From NCBI GenBank assembly GCA_964473485.1, contig CAYYPH010000023.1, positions 1-64,000 of the forward strand: a DNA stretch of 64,000 bases, written 5' to 3'. The position numbers and the translations under genes were made by a program. Under the pieces are notes generated by a model. The model was not told the origin of the DNA, searched no databases, and saw nothing but the letters and a program-made list of their open reading frames with translations. The stretch is from CAIVAT01 sp964473485 (GTDB lineage: Bacteria > Bacteroidota > Bacteroidia > Bacteroidales > FEN-979). Of this stretch, positions 8,943 through 18,515 are shown piece after piece (the stretch's first letter is position 1; each line of letters opens with the position of its first letter).

Positions 8943-9638
8943 TTAAAACGGCATGATCACAAAGCCAACCGAAATCGGGTACATGTCGGGTCCCTTTCCG
9001 TTGGTAAATATTCTGGAAAGACTGTAATAGGCGTTCACGTTAAACCATCGGTATCCGATCCGCAAGGTGGGGCCGTAGGAAAACCGTTCGATGTTCTTGA
9101 TCTGTTTGACGCTGTAATTGATAGCTCCACCGCTATCAAACAGGTAATCGTCACCCACATACTTTGCATGGGCGTTGATCATGTAACCGGCCTTGAATCC
9201 AAGGGCGAAGGTCATTTTGATCCTGGTCTTCAGCCTGAATTCGATGGGCAGTTCCAGGTAGGGAGTGGTCAGTTTGCTTCTTTTGTAATCGAGCGAATCG
9301 GGAATCCTGGCGAACTGAAAGGAATCGGGGCGGCCAACATACATGTAATCCCAGTAAAGGTTGTGAGTTCTGACACCCAGACCAATGGCAAAACTCAGGT
9401 TGCTTTTTCCGAACGGCAGGTTATAGGTCGCAAAAACATTGAATCCCTGGTTGATGGCCCTGACTTTCATGTCATCAGGAACGTTCATCCAGATATCATT
9501 GAACAATCCTATTCCGATGCTGATCTTTTTCTTGGTGGATTCATTCACGATCTGTGCCTGGTTCATTTGCGGAATCAGCAGGAGCAACAATATGACCGAA
9601 GCTGAAAAAAACCGGATCTTTGTGATGAGGTAATTCAT
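8943..9638 (-). CDS. Outer membrane beta-barrel protein, unknown function
   Basis: This 231-residue protein has a signal peptide (about residues 1-28, ending MNQAQ) and alternating hydrophobic/aromatic strands ending in a terminal aromatic residue (MPF), as in an outer-membrane barrel of the PorT/OmpW-like size class. No specific family motif was recognised. It is convergent with the PAP2-like gene and stands alone. A TAnnTTTG element lies 21 bases upstream. Confidence 0.65.
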   Translation of the reverse strand: MNYLITKIRFFSASVILLLLLIPQMNQAQIVNESTKKKISIGIGLFNDIWMNVPDDMKVRAINQGFNVFATYNLPFGKSNLSFAIGLGVRTHNLYWDYMYVGRPDSFQFARIPDSLDYKRSKLTTPYLELPIEFRLKTRIKMTFALGFKAGYMINAHAKYVGDDYLFDSGGAINYSVKQIKNIERFSYGPTLRIGYRWFNVNAYYSLSRIFTNGKGPDMYPISVGFVIMPF

Positions 9639-9658
9639 GGTTTGGTTGTTTATCAGGG

Positions 9659-9666
9659 CAAAATTA
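9659..9666 (-). promoter_or_regulatory. -7 element for outer membrane barrel gene
   Basis: On the minus strand this reads TAATTTTG followed by C, a full match to TAnnTTTG. It is correctly placed 20 bases upstream of the ATG at 9638. No TTG -33 element is evident. Confidence 0.45.
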
Positions 9667-9727
9667 ATGAATAACCTTGAACCCGTCGCTAAGTAATGAA
9701 AAACGAAAAAGTATTATAAAAATTGGA

Positions 9728-10636
9728 TCAGGCCCACAAGTTTTCGGGATAAACGCCCTTGTGAACTAGATCACGTATGCTGCCCATGACTATGTCGCGG
9801 TCTTCACGGTAGGTCATCCCGAACCATTTTTCTCCGCAGCTTAACACCTTTACGGTTGCCTTCTTTTTATTGATCAGGTCATTGACCATGGAAGGGATGT
9901 AGAACTCCGATTTGATGTTGCCGGCATTATCACGGATAAATGCTTCAAAACCTTTATTCAGATAGCTGAAAAACGAGGGGGTAAAACCCCAGAAATTCAT
10001 AGATACCACGCTGTTGCCGGGCACCGTGATCCAGGTGCCATGTTCATTTTCCCAGGCGATCTGATCGCCCCGCCGGGCCAGTTTAGTCCGTTCAACCACA
10101 TCGATCAGCATCGAATGGCTGTCGGTCTGGCAAACCCCGCGTGAGACCGTCCCGAAATCCGACAAGGTGTTGCCAACCTGGTAGGCGATCATACAATAAT
10201 CGTTTTCGCGTTCAGGGGTCCAGTCCCTGTAATATTCAGCCAGGGTGGCGAACGCCCCGGCTCCGTAAAAATCATCGGCATTGATCACGGCAAAGGGGCC
10301 GTCGATCTTACCATCGGCCATCATCACGGCATGCCCGGTGCCCCAGGGTTTTGAACGGTTGTCGGGAATGCTGATTCCCTCGGGCACCATCCACAATTCC
10401 TGGAACACATAATCAATCGGTATCCGGTCGGAGAGCCGTTCAACAAAAACCTCTTTGAAGTCCTTTTCAATCTGTTCCTTGATGATGAAGATAACTTTTC
10501 CGAAACCGGCCCTGATGGCGTCGTAGATCGAGTAATCGATGATGGTCTCGCCCGACGGCCCGATCCGGTCAAGTTGTTTCAGTCCTCCGTAGCGGCTTCC
10601 GATACCAGCCGCGAGAATAAGCAGTGTTGGTTTCAT
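9728..10636 (-). CDS. Sugar nucleotidyltransferase family protein
   Basis: This protein of about 302 residues has the glycosyltransferase-A-like nucleotidyltransferase signature LILAAGIGSRYGGLKQL at its N-terminus, with VINADDFYG (metal-binding) near residue 120. It should transfer a nucleoside monophosphate to a sugar 1-phosphate; substrate cannot be assigned. The ATG at 10636 overlaps the stop of the upstream sugar permease gene (ATGA), which favours it over the in-frame ATG at 10645. Coupling to a sugar permease suggests activation of an imported hexose or amino sugar. Confidence 0.85.
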   Translation of the reverse strand: MKPTLLILAAGIGSRYGGLKQLDRIGPSGETIIDYSIYDAIRAGFGKVIFIIKEQIEKDFKEVFVERLSDRIPIDYVFQELWMVPEGISIPDNRSKPWGTGHAVMMADGKIDGPFAVINADDFYGAGAFATLAEYYRDWTPERENDYCMIAYQVGNTLSDFGTVSRGVCQTDSHSMLIDVVERTKLARRGDQIAWENEHGTWITVPGNSVVSMNFWGFTPSFFSYLNKGFEAFIRDNAGNIKSEFYIPSMVNDLINKKKATVKVLSCGEKWFGMTYREDRDIVMGSIRDLVHKGVYPENLWA

Positions 10637-11958
10637 GGTTTCCATTTCCTTATTTTATATCCGTATGCTGCAAAGTAGAAAATAAAAAGATAACAGGGGA
10701 TGGCGATCCAGTAGGCCTGTTGTGCCGTGAACAGGTCGGAGAGATAACCCCACACCACCGGGAGTATGGCTCCCCCGGCAATCCCCATTATCAGCAGTGC
10801 CGAGCCGGTTTTTATGAAGGATCCGAGGCCGTGGATGGCCAGTGGCCACACGGCCGGCCATACGATGGCATTGGCCAGTCCGAGCAATACAATGAAGAGG
10901 ACCGATACAGGGATTATCAGGTCTACCTGTTCAAAGGAGGCGAGATCGACAAACGGCAGGTTCATCCTGGCTCCCGGATCGACAAAAATGGCCCCCAGGG
11001 TAAATACGATTCCCGCCAGGGCGCTGACAAGCAGCAGCATCCTCTGCGAGAGTATTTTGGGGATCAGGAGGATGCCAAGAATGTACCCGGCAACCATTGA
11101 AACGAGCACCAGTGATGTAAAATATTTGGCTGAGGAAAGCGGAATCCCGAGTGAAAGTCCGTATCTGATAACGGTATCTCCGGCGATCACTTCAACCCCC
11201 ACGTAGAAGAACAGGGTGAGAACCCCAAGGATAAGATGAGGAAAATGAAAAATGGTTTTTTGACCAGAGGAGTGGTCTTCGGCCGTTTCCCTGTCGTCTT
11301 CCGTTTCGATCTCGGGGAGTGGCGTGAAACGGATGAAAAGGCCCAGCAGGAATAGAATGACAGTCATTATCAGGTAGGGAGTAATGACGCGGTGGGCCAG
11401 TCCGTCAAGTGCTGCAATGCGGCTGGCATTGTCCAACTCCTGCAGCGACTGCACGAAGGTATCGCCATCGTGCATGATAAAATAGACGAGTATCAGGGGG
11501 GCTATGGCGCCGGCGAGTTTGTTGCAGATCCCCATGATACTGATCCTGCGGGCCGCGGTTTCGCGCGGGCCGATGATGGTTATGTATGGGTTAACAGCGG
11601 TTTGCAGAATGGCGAGCCCTGTGCCCAATACAAAAAGACCGCCCAGGAAAACGCCATAGGTTCTTGTCAGGGCTGCAGGAACAAAGATAAGCGTTCCGGT
11701 CGCCATGACCCACAGACCGACCATCATACCCTTTTTAAAACCGGTTTTTTTCAATACCCAGGATGACGGGAGGGCCATCACTGTATAGGAGATATAAAAA
11801 GCAAAAGCGACAAACAAGGCCTGAAAATCGGAAAGCTCACAGGCGATTTTCAGATAGGGGATCAGGATGCCGTTGAGCCAGGTAACAAATCCGAAAATGA
11901 AAAAGAAAACCCCGATGATAAAGATCGAAAGGGTGTAATTGCTTTTTTGCTGCCCCAT
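10633..11958 (-). CDS. Sugar MFS transporter (FucP/GluP-like)
   Basis: This 441-residue major facilitator protein has 12 membrane segments. Its motifs resemble the fucose:proton symporter and glucose/galactose transporter group common in Bacteroidota: FGFVTWLNG near residue 25, FALQTAVNPY-like GLAILQTAVNPYI near 115, and an asparagine/alanine-rich segment (ANAIVWPAVWPLAIHGLG) near 370. It probably imports a hexose with a proton. It is the first gene of a two-gene operon with the nucleotidyltransferase. Confidence 0.88.
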   Translation of the reverse strand: MGQQKSNYTLSIFIIGVFFFIFGFVTWLNGILIPYLKIACELSDFQALFVAFAFYISYTVMALPSSWVLKKTGFKKGMMVGLWVMATGTLIFVPAALTRTYGVFLGGLFVLGTGLAILQTAVNPYITIIGPRETAARRISIMGICNKLAGAIAPLILVYFIMHDGDTFVQSLQELDNASRIAALDGLAHRVITPYLIMTVILFLLGLFIRFTPLPEIETEDDRETAEDHSSGQKTIFHFPHLILGVLTLFFYVGVEVIAGDTVIRYGLSLGIPLSSAKYFTSLVLVSMVAGYILGILLIPKILSQRMLLLVSALAGIVFTLGAIFVDPGARMNLPFVDLASFEQVDLIIPVSVLFIVLLGLANAIVWPAVWPLAIHGLGSFIKTGSALLIMGIAGGAILPVVWGYLSDLFTAQQAYWIAIPCYLFIFYFAAYGYKIRKWKP

Positions 11959-11998
11959 GATATGTGGTATGAATCTTTATATGAACCAATGAAACCGG

Positions 11999-12006
11999 CA
12001 AAAATA
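11999..12006 (-). promoter_or_regulatory. -7 element for sugar permease operon
   Basis: On the minus strand this reads TATTTTTG, matching TAnnTTTG, 40 bases upstream of the permease ATG. It lies back to back with the plus-strand element at 12039. Confidence 0.4.
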
Positions 12007-12038
12007 AAGTAATTTTTCTGTGTGAACTTAATTTATCA

Positions 12039-12046
12039 TACATTTG
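12039..12046 (+). promoter_or_regulatory. -7 element for hybrid kinase pair
   Basis: TACATTTG matches TAnnTTTG and lies 66 bases upstream of the ATG at 12113. The divergent arrangement with 11999-12006 suggests two start sites in the same 150-base gap. Confidence 0.45.
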
Positions 12047-12112
12047 TCATAATTAGTCTGATACAGGCACCGGCAGGCAGGGCCAGGGCCCGGAACCTGA
12101 AAATAAAAACAC

Positions 12113-14155
12113 GTGAACATGACTACCCAGGTTGAAAAGTTCAATATCCTGATTGTTGACGATCGCACCGAAAACCTTATTACGCTTGAAAGCATCATTC
12201 AGAATGAGGAGCTCAATATTATCAAGGCACTTTCGGGGAACGAAGCGCTGGCCCTGATGCTGGAGCACGAAATTTCGCTGGTTCTGCTCGATGTCAACAT
12301 GCCTGGTATGGACGGGTTCGAGACCGCCGAACTGATGCGGGGGAGTGAGCGCACCAAAAGCATTCCCATTATTTTTATCACTGCCACTTACCGGCAACCG
12401 AAGCAGATTTTCCGCGGATACGAGACCGGAGCCGTTGATTACCTTTATAAACCGCTCGACCGGAAGATACTTCAGAACAAGATCAGGGCCTATATCGATT
12501 TTTTCAAGCAGAAACATGCCCTGCAGGTTACCACCAAGCAACTGCAGAAAACCATTGTGGAACTCGACAAGGCCAAGCGAATTGCCGAAGAGGCCACCAA
12601 CGCGAAAAGTTCATTTCTGGCCAGTATGAGCCATGAAATCCGTACACCGCTGAACGGGATCATCGGTATGACCGACCTCATACTGATGGATAACGACATC
12701 CCCGACCAGTATGTGGAACACCTGACCGATATCAAGCAAAGCAGTGAATCGTTGCTGGAGATCATCAACGAAATTCTCGATATTTCGAAAATTGAGGCCG
12801 ATAAACTGGAGATCGAATACGTACCCTTCAGCATCAGGGATGTCCTTGAAAAGGTTGTCAGGTTGTTGTCGGTTAAGACCTTCCAGAAGAAGATAGATTT
12901 CCTGTGTCTTCACGATCCTTTCATGCCGGATCAGCTCGTTGGCGATCCCACCCGCATCCGGCAGGTCCTTGTCAACCTCCTGGGAAACGCGATCAAGTTC
13001 ACGGATGAAGGATTTGTCAGTCTGGAACTTGAGACAATCCAGCAGGAGGAAGACCGTATGGTGATCCGGTTCACAGTGGCTGATTCAGGGATTGGGATCG
13101 CCCCTGAAAAAATCGGTCTTCTTTTTGAGTCTTACCGCCAGGCCGAACTATCTACAACACGGAACTACGGCGGTACCGGACTGGGTCTGACCATTTCGAA
13201 AAAGCTGGTTGAACTGATGGGGGGAGACATCGGCGTGCAGAGTGAGCCAGGCAAGGGAAGTTCTTTCCATTTCACCCTTCCGTTCAAACTTGATGTGCAG
13301 CAGGTGGATTCGTGGAAGCTTGAACTGCCGGCATCACTGAAGAATCTCAGGGCCCTCATCATCGAAGGTCAGAAGCAGCAGGCACAGCAAGCTGCCGAAT
13401 TCCTGAAATCATGGAACATCAGGACCATACTGGCGGCCACTCCGGAGGAGGCCCTGAAGGCGATCGGGAACCAGGGTGAAGATCGTTTCGGTATCATTTT
13501 TATCGACCAGTTGCTGCAATCACAACAGGGGCGGTCGCTGATCGGAAGGATCCAGGAATTGGCCCCCGAGGCATCAGGCACCCAACTGGTTTTAATCACT
13601 GAAGATAAGTCAATACACTCTCTGCGGATGATTGAAACCTCCGGGATCAGTTATTACCTTTTCAAGCCGGTTCTGCAAAACGAACTCAGGCATTTGATCC
13701 AACGGATATACCGGCGCGAATTCAACCTGCCACCGACCGACATGCATGACGAAGGAGCATCCGCAGCAGTCGTTCCTTTAAGAAAATTAAAAATACTCCT
13801 GGCCGAAGACCAGCTTATCAACCAGAAAATCGTCGTTCAGCTTCTTGCCAGGAAAGGATGGGAGGTGGTTACGGCTGTCAACGGGTCGGAGGCGCTTCAG
13901 CGGGCCCACGAGTCTTTATACGACCTGATACTGATGGATGTCATGATGCCTGAAATGGATGGTTTTGACGCCACCCGTGCGATCCGCAATGATACGAATG
14001 GAAAGAACCGCTCAACGCCAATCATTGCTCTCACTGCCAATGCAATGAAAGGCGACAGGGAGAAATGCATCGAAGCCGGGATGGATGATTATGTATCAAA
14101 ACCGCTTCATCCCGAGAATATCTATCAGACCATTGAAAAATATTGTTATAAATAA
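12113..14155 (+). CDS. Hybrid histidine kinase: REC-HisKA-HATPase-REC-REC
   Basis: This 680-residue cytoplasmic protein has no membrane segment. An N-terminal receiver (about residues 8-125, phosphoacceptor D60 in VLLDVNMPGMDGF) is followed by a coiled coil, a HisKA domain (H174 in SMSHEIRTPLNG) and a HATPase domain (about 275-390). A degenerate receiver-like segment follows at about 405-530, then a complete receiver (D609 in LILMDVMMPEMDGF, K near 660). It resembles kinases that relay phosphate from one receiver to another. It lies 14 bases upstream of a second hybrid kinase, so the two probably act in one pathway. No DNA-binding output is present. Confidence 0.93.
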   Translation: MNMTTQVEKFNILIVDDRTENLITLESIIQNEELNIIKALSGNEALALMLEHEISLVLLDVNMPGMDGFETAELMRGSERTKSIPIIFITATYRQPKQIFRGYETGAVDYLYKPLDRKILQNKIRAYIDFFKQKHALQVTTKQLQKTIVELDKAKRIAEEATNAKSSFLASMSHEIRTPLNGIIGMTDLILMDNDIPDQYVEHLTDIKQSSESLLEIINEILDISKIEADKLEIEYVPFSIRDVLEKVVRLLSVKTFQKKIDFLCLHDPFMPDQLVGDPTRIRQVLVNLLGNAIKFTDEGFVSLELETIQQEEDRMVIRFTVADSGIGIAPEKIGLLFESYRQAELSTTRNYGGTGLGLTISKKLVELMGGDIGVQSEPGKGSSFHFTLPFKLDVQQVDSWKLELPASLKNLRALIIEGQKQQAQQAAEFLKSWNIRTILAATPEEALKAIGNQGEDRFGIIFIDQLLQSQQGRSLIGRIQELAPEASGTQLVLITEDKSIHSLRMIETSGISYYLFKPVLQNELRHLIQRIYRREFNLPPTDMHDEGASAAVVPLRKLKILLAEDQLINQKIVVQLLARKGWEVVTAVNGSEALQRAHESLYDLILMDVMMPEMDGFDATRAIRNDTNGKNRSTPIIALTANAMKGDREKCIEAGMDDYVSKPLHPENIYQTIEKYCYK

Positions 14156-14169
14156 ATCTTTTACTGCCT

Positions 14170-17100
14170 ATGGTTATTGTGAACGCCTGGAAAAGACTGA
14201 TCCGTGCTCTCAGGGAATTTGATTACAGCACCCTGAAAAACATGGGGATTGGCAAGGCCATGCTGCTGTGGTTTCTGGCGATATCGCTGGTGCCACTGGC
14301 AACCCTCAGCTATATCAATTTTCTATATTATTACCAGGGCTTGAATATCATGGCCAAGAAATCGCTGTTTACCACCTCCCAGCTCAGGATGAATTACATG
14401 AACAGTTATTTTCAGGACATGACCGATTTTTTATCGGATGTCACCAGGGACAACAACACCATCAGGATGTTCGAAGGGCTACAGAATGATTATGAAAAAT
14501 CCGGGGACACCGAATTACTGCCATCCACCGAAAACTGGAAACAGTTATCCGAAAACCTTCGTCAGACCTTTCAGCTTACATACCGTCCCGAAGGCATCAC
14601 AAACATCTACTTTATCAATGCCCGGGGCAAGATCCTGTTTGAACTGAACAACGATCCCGACCTTGGGAAGAGCCTGTTTACAGGAGACCTGGCCGGTACC
14701 AGGTTTGGAAAAGCCGCCAACAAGATACTGGTATCGGGAAAGACCATGTTTTCGGACCTGGAGTATTATCCTCCCGCCAACGACGAGTTGTGCGGGTTTT
14801 TAGGCCAGCCCCTGTACAATGCCCTCGGAGAAAAGCTGGGGGTGATCGCCATACGTGTATCAACAGAAAAAATTGACAAGATCCTGCAATTTGGGATTGG
14901 CTTCGGGTCGACCGGCCATGTATACCTGATCGGCATCGACCTAAAGCTTCGGTCGGCCAGCAAACTGGGCGAAAAAGCGAAGGTGCTGAATGCCAGTGAA
15001 GAAAATGATAAAACCAAGGTTTGGCAGGGTGTCAAGCTGAACAACATCACCCTGGCTCCCGACGGAAAAACCATTACCGAGGAGGTTTCGATTTACAAGA
15101 ACTCATCCGGGGTGGTTGTGATGGGACTATACCGGAATATCGACATACTGGAGAAACTTGGCGTATACTGGGCGCTGGTGGAAGAGATTGACCAGGAGGA
15201 GGCCCACATGGTGGCACGGGAACTCTCATCGTTTGCCAAAATTTCGCTGATCATTACCACCATCATGGTGCTTATCATCTCCACATTTGTTACACGCCGA
15301 TTTGTCAATCCGATAAAAAAGATCTCTGAATGGGCCAAACAGGTGGCACACGGCGAACTCATACTCCGCGACATCAGGGTTGCCAACAACGAAGTTGGCG
15401 AGATGAAGGATACCTTTAACTGGCTGGTGAATTCGCTCCGGTCATTTTCTGAGGTCAGCCAGTCGGTGGCCCTTGGCGATTACAGCAAGAAGGTGACGGT
15501 CAGGAGTGAAAAAGATGTCATGGCCATATCGATGAACCAGATGGTTGATAGTTTCAAGACCGTGGTTAAGCAAGCCCGGTCTATTGCCAGCGGTGATTTT
15601 TCGACCAACGTGATGCCCCGCAGTGAGCACGACACGCTTGGGATCGCATTGTATGAAATGACCATGAAACTCCGCGAGGCCTCGATCGAGATCATGAACC
15701 AGGACTGGCTGAAAACCGGTATCAACGAGCTGGGGATGAAGATCAGAGGTGATAAAAGCATCACGGATCTTTCCGACGAGATCATCGTCTTTCTTGCGAG
15801 GTACCTGAATGCACAGATCGGCTTCATCTACCTGGTGAACGACCAGAACATGCTGGAGTTGTCGGCCACCTTCGCCGGGTCGTTTATTGATGAACGGCAC
15901 AAAAAGTTCGCGATAGGGGAAGGGCTGATCGGCCAGGCTGCCAGGGAACGGAGGACCATTACTTTTTTTGCGACGGAATATGAGGCGCCAAAGGTCAATA
16001 TCGGACCGGATACTGTCAACCCGCAGCACTTCATCATCAGTCCTGTCCTTTTTGAGGGTCAGCTGATCGGGGTCATCGAACTGGGATCCTTTGAACCGTT
16101 TGATTCGCAGAAGCAGCATTTCATCGAGGTTTCGATCGACAATATTTCTGTGGCGATAAACACCGCAAGATCGCGGGAGAGGGTACAGGAACTCCTTTCG
16201 AAAACGCAGGAACAGGCCAGGGAACTGGTCATGCAGAAAGAGGAGCTGAGGCAGATCAACCAGGAACTCGAGGAGCAGACCAAGGCGCTGAGGCTTTCGG
16301 AGGAGAACCTGCAGCACCAGCAGGAGGAGCTCCGGGTCATCAATGAGGAGCTGGAGGAAAGATCGAAGGTTCTGGAACTGCAGCGCGATGACATCCGCCG
16401 GAAGAACGATGCCCTGGTGGAGGCCCAGAAGGAGATCAGGCAGAAGGCCGAAGCCCTCGAGATAGCCAGTAAATACAAGTCGGAGTTCCTCGCCAACATG
16501 TCGCATGAACTCCGCACACCGCTCAACAGTATCCTGGTACTTTCCGAACTTCTGGCCTCAAACCGTAAGAACTCCATGACTGCCGACGAGGTCGATTACG
16601 CAAATGTCATCAATTCTTCAGGCAAGGACCTGCTTGACCTGATCAACGACATCCTCGATCTTTCGAAGGTTGAGGCAGGAAAGCTTGAGATCGACATTGA
16701 AGAGATGAACTTCGCGGAACTCGAGGATTTTGTTCAGCGTACTTTTTCACCGCTTACCAACAAGAAAGGGATCACCCTTGAGACCAGGATCGATGAAGGT
16801 ATACCGGAATATATCATGACCGATTCGCAGCGGGTTCTTCAGATCATCAAGAACCTGATGTCGAACGCCATCAAATTTACCGACAAGGGTGGGGTTGTCC
16901 TTAATGTCGCGCGCCCGGCGGCAGGGATACGGTTCACACAGGCAACCCTCAGCGCCGACAACTCCGTTGCCATCAGTGTCACCGACACGGGGATTGGTAT
17001 CCCGAAGGAAAAGATCAGGGTGATCTTTGAGGCATTTCAGCAGGCTGATGGAACGATAAGCAGAAAATTCGGCGGTACCGGGCTGGGATTGACCATATCG

Positions 17101-17733
17101 CGGAGCCTTGCGCGGATGCTTGGCGGCGAAATCCAACTCGAAAGTGTTGAAAACGTGGGATCCAGGTTCACCCTTTTCCTGCCTTTGAACATTCACGATA
17201 CCGTAATTGAAAAGGCGGCTTATTCTCCGGCAAGGATAACACAGGAGAAACCCGAACCCATCGTGAAAGAGGAGCCGCTTGTCGTTAGTAAGAATGGTGG
17301 AGGGCCCCCGTTGCAGGATGCAGATCCCTATTCCTCCAGTTTTCTTCCCGACACGGTCTTTGAAAACAAGAAGATTCTGATCTGTGATGATGACATGCGC
17401 AATGTTTTTGTCCTTTCAAAGATCCTGGAGGAGAAGAAAGTGAACATTATTATCGGGAAGAATGGCCGTGAGGGAATTGAAAAACTGATGGCAAATCCCG
17501 ATACCAACCTGGTACTGATGGACATCATGATGCCGGAGGTGGACGGTTATACCGCCATGCGCGAGATCAGGAAAGATGCACGGTTCCAGAACCTGCCCAT
17601 TATTGCAGTGACCGCCAAGGCCATGAAGGGTGACCGGGAAAAATGCATTGAAGCCGGTGCCAGCGACTATCTCTCGAAACCGGTACAGACTGAGAAATTA
17701 CTCACCCTGCTAAGGGTCTGGTTGCATAAATAG
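14170..17733 (+). CDS. Membrane hybrid histidine kinase with Cache-like, HAMP, GAF, HisKA, HATPase and REC domains
   Basis: This is a 1187-residue kinase. TM1 is at about residues 28-50 and an extracytoplasmic sensor (probably Cache-type) at 50-355. TM2 is at about 357-376, a HAMP domain at 376-430 and a second HAMP-like helical module at 440-500. A GAF domain follows at about 545-670 and a long Glu/Gln-rich coiled coil at 672-770. The kinase core is HisKA with H779 (MSHELRTPLNS) and HATPase at about 880-1010, and the terminal receiver has D1118 in LVLMDIMMPEVDG. It follows the cytoplasmic hybrid kinase by 14 bases. The ligand is unknown. The GAF domain and the sensor give two independent inputs. 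Confidence 0.93.
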   Translation: MVIVNAWKRLIRALREFDYSTLKNMGIGKAMLLWFLAISLVPLATLSYINFLYYYQGLNIMAKKSLFTTSQLRMNYMNSYFQDMTDFLSDVTRDNNTIRMFEGLQNDYEKSGDTELLPSTENWKQLSENLRQTFQLTYRPEGITNIYFINARGKILFELNNDPDLGKSLFTGDLAGTRFGKAANKILVSGKTMFSDLEYYPPANDELCGFLGQPLYNALGEKLGVIAIRVSTEKIDKILQFGIGFGSTGHVYLIGIDLKLRSASKLGEKAKVLNASEENDKTKVWQGVKLNNITLAPDGKTITEEVSIYKNSSGVVVMGLYRNIDILEKLGVYWALVEEIDQEEAHMVARELSSFAKISLIITTIMVLIISTFVTRRFVNPIKKISEWAKQVAHGELILRDIRVANNEVGEMKDTFNWLVNSLRSFSEVSQSVALGDYSKKVTVRSEKDVMAISMNQMVDSFKTVVKQARSIASGDFSTNVMPRSEHDTLGIALYEMTMKLREASIEIMNQDWLKTGINELGMKIRGDKSITDLSDEIIVFLARYLNAQIGFIYLVNDQNMLELSATFAGSFIDERHKKFAIGEGLIGQAARERRTITFFATEYEAPKVNIGPDTVNPQHFIISPVLFEGQLIGVIELGSFEPFDSQKQHFIEVSIDNISVAINTARSRERVQELLSKTQEQARELVMQKEELRQINQELEEQTKALRLSEENLQHQQEELRVINEELEERSKVLELQRDDIRRKNDALVEAQKEIRQKAEALEIASKYKSEFLANMSHELRTPLNSILVLSELLASNRKNSMTADEVDYANVINSSGKDLLDLINDILDLSKVEAGKLEIDIEEMNFAELEDFVQRTFSPLTNKKGITLETRIDEGIPEYIMTDSQRVLQIIKNLMSNAIKFTDKGGVVLNVARPAAGIRFTQATLSADNSVAISVTDTGIGIPKEKIRVIFEAFQQADGTISRKFGGTGLGLTISRSLARMLGGEIQLESVENVGSRFTLFLPLNIHDTVIEKAAYSPARITQEKPEPIVKEEPLVVSKNGGGPPLQDADPYSSSFLPDTVFENKKILICDDDMRNVFVLSKILEEKKVNIIIGKNGREGIEKLMANPDTNLVLMDIMMPEVDGYTAMREIRKDARFQNLPIIAVTAKAMKGDREKCIEAGASDYLSKPVQTEKLLTLLRVWLHK

Positions 17734-17743
17734 GCCGGACCGT

Positions 17744-18463
17744 CTATTCAGGCGTATTGCCCTGGTTTTCTTCGGCAGCCGGTGCTCCGGCAGCGTGATC
17801 TGATTTGAAGACTTTTTTGTGTTTGATCATTTTGCCTTCCACGATAAAGTAGACGGCTTCGGCGATATTGGTCGAATAGCCGGCAATCCGTTCGATCTGC
17901 GACAGTATGATCATCAGGTTGGTGGCAACAACAATCACTTCACTTTTATGCATCATCTCCTCGATGATCATGGCTGAAGTGATATGCACACGTTCTTCGA
18001 TCTCGGCAGCCATGGCAAAGATGTCCTTTACAAAGGCGGTATTCCGCGACTGCAGGATGGTGAGCACATCCTGAACGATCAGGTCGGTTCTGCCCGCCAG
18101 GTCGTCGATATGTAACTCGTCGATGATCTCCCGGTAATCGCTAAGCCCTTCTATTTTGTAAGCGATGCTGACCGCCAGGTCGCCCATCCTTTCGAGGTCG
18201 TTATTCATTTTAAGGGCCGACATGATCAGGCGCAGATCGGTGGCCACCGGCTGAGTGAGGGCGAAGATCCGCTGGCACAGCTTGTCGATCTTCACATCGA
18301 GCTTATCAACCTTGTTGTCGGTGCTGATCACCTCCTGGGCAAGTTCGTTATTGCAGGTCAGCAATGCTTCAAGAGAATGATGGACCTGGTCCGCAACAAG
18401 GGTCCCCATTTTAACGAGACGCTTGTTCAGCTTGTCGAGTTCCTGTTCAAAATGACGTTCCAT
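17744..18463 (-). CDS. phoU: Phosphate transport system regulator PhoU
   Basis: This 239-residue all-helical protein has the two PhoU three-helix repeats, with conserved acidic segments such as DNKVDKLDVKID near residue 50 and NNDLERMGDLAV near 90. PhoU links the Pst transporter to the phosphate-sensing kinase and limits phosphate uptake. It is the last gene of the pst operon. The gap to pstB contains an array of 7-base repeats (18476-18510). No PhoR/PhoB pair is encoded in this window. Confidence 0.95.
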   Translation of the reverse strand: MERHFEQELDKLNKRLVKMGTLVADQVHHSLEALLTCNNELAQEVISTDNKVDKLDVKIDKLCQRIFALTQPVATDLRLIMSALKMNNDLERMGDLAVSIAYKIEGLSDYREIIDELHIDDLAGRTDLIVQDVLTILQSRNTAFVKDIFAMAAEIEERVHITSAMIIEEMMHKSEVIVVATNLMIILSQIERIAGYSTNIAEAVYFIVEGKMIKHKKVFKSDHAAGAPAAEENQGNTPE

Positions 18464-18475
18464 AGAAGAGAATTT

Positions 18476-18510
18476 AATTCAAAATTCAAATGTCAAAGTT
18501 CAAAATTCAA
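18476..18510. repeat. Heptanucleotide tandem repeat between pstB and phoU
   Basis: Five consecutive 7-base units (AATTCAA, AATTCAA, ATGTCAA, AGTTCAA, AATTCAA) fill most of the gap between pstB and phoU, followed by the related AATTTTT. The units share the pattern AxxTCAA. The array lies within an operon, just upstream of the phoU start codon at 18463. Confidence 0.75.
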
Positions 18511-18515
18511 AATTT

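Noticed and set aside
9728..11958. Phosphorylase pathway cluster (LNB/GNB type)
   Set aside because: Only the permease and nucleotidyltransferase are present; no kinase or phosphorylase gene is in the window.
15442..16506. 354-residue minus-strand open frame inside the hybrid kinase
   Set aside because: It lies antisense to the GAF, coiled-coil and kinase region, which has clear motifs; the antisense product has none.
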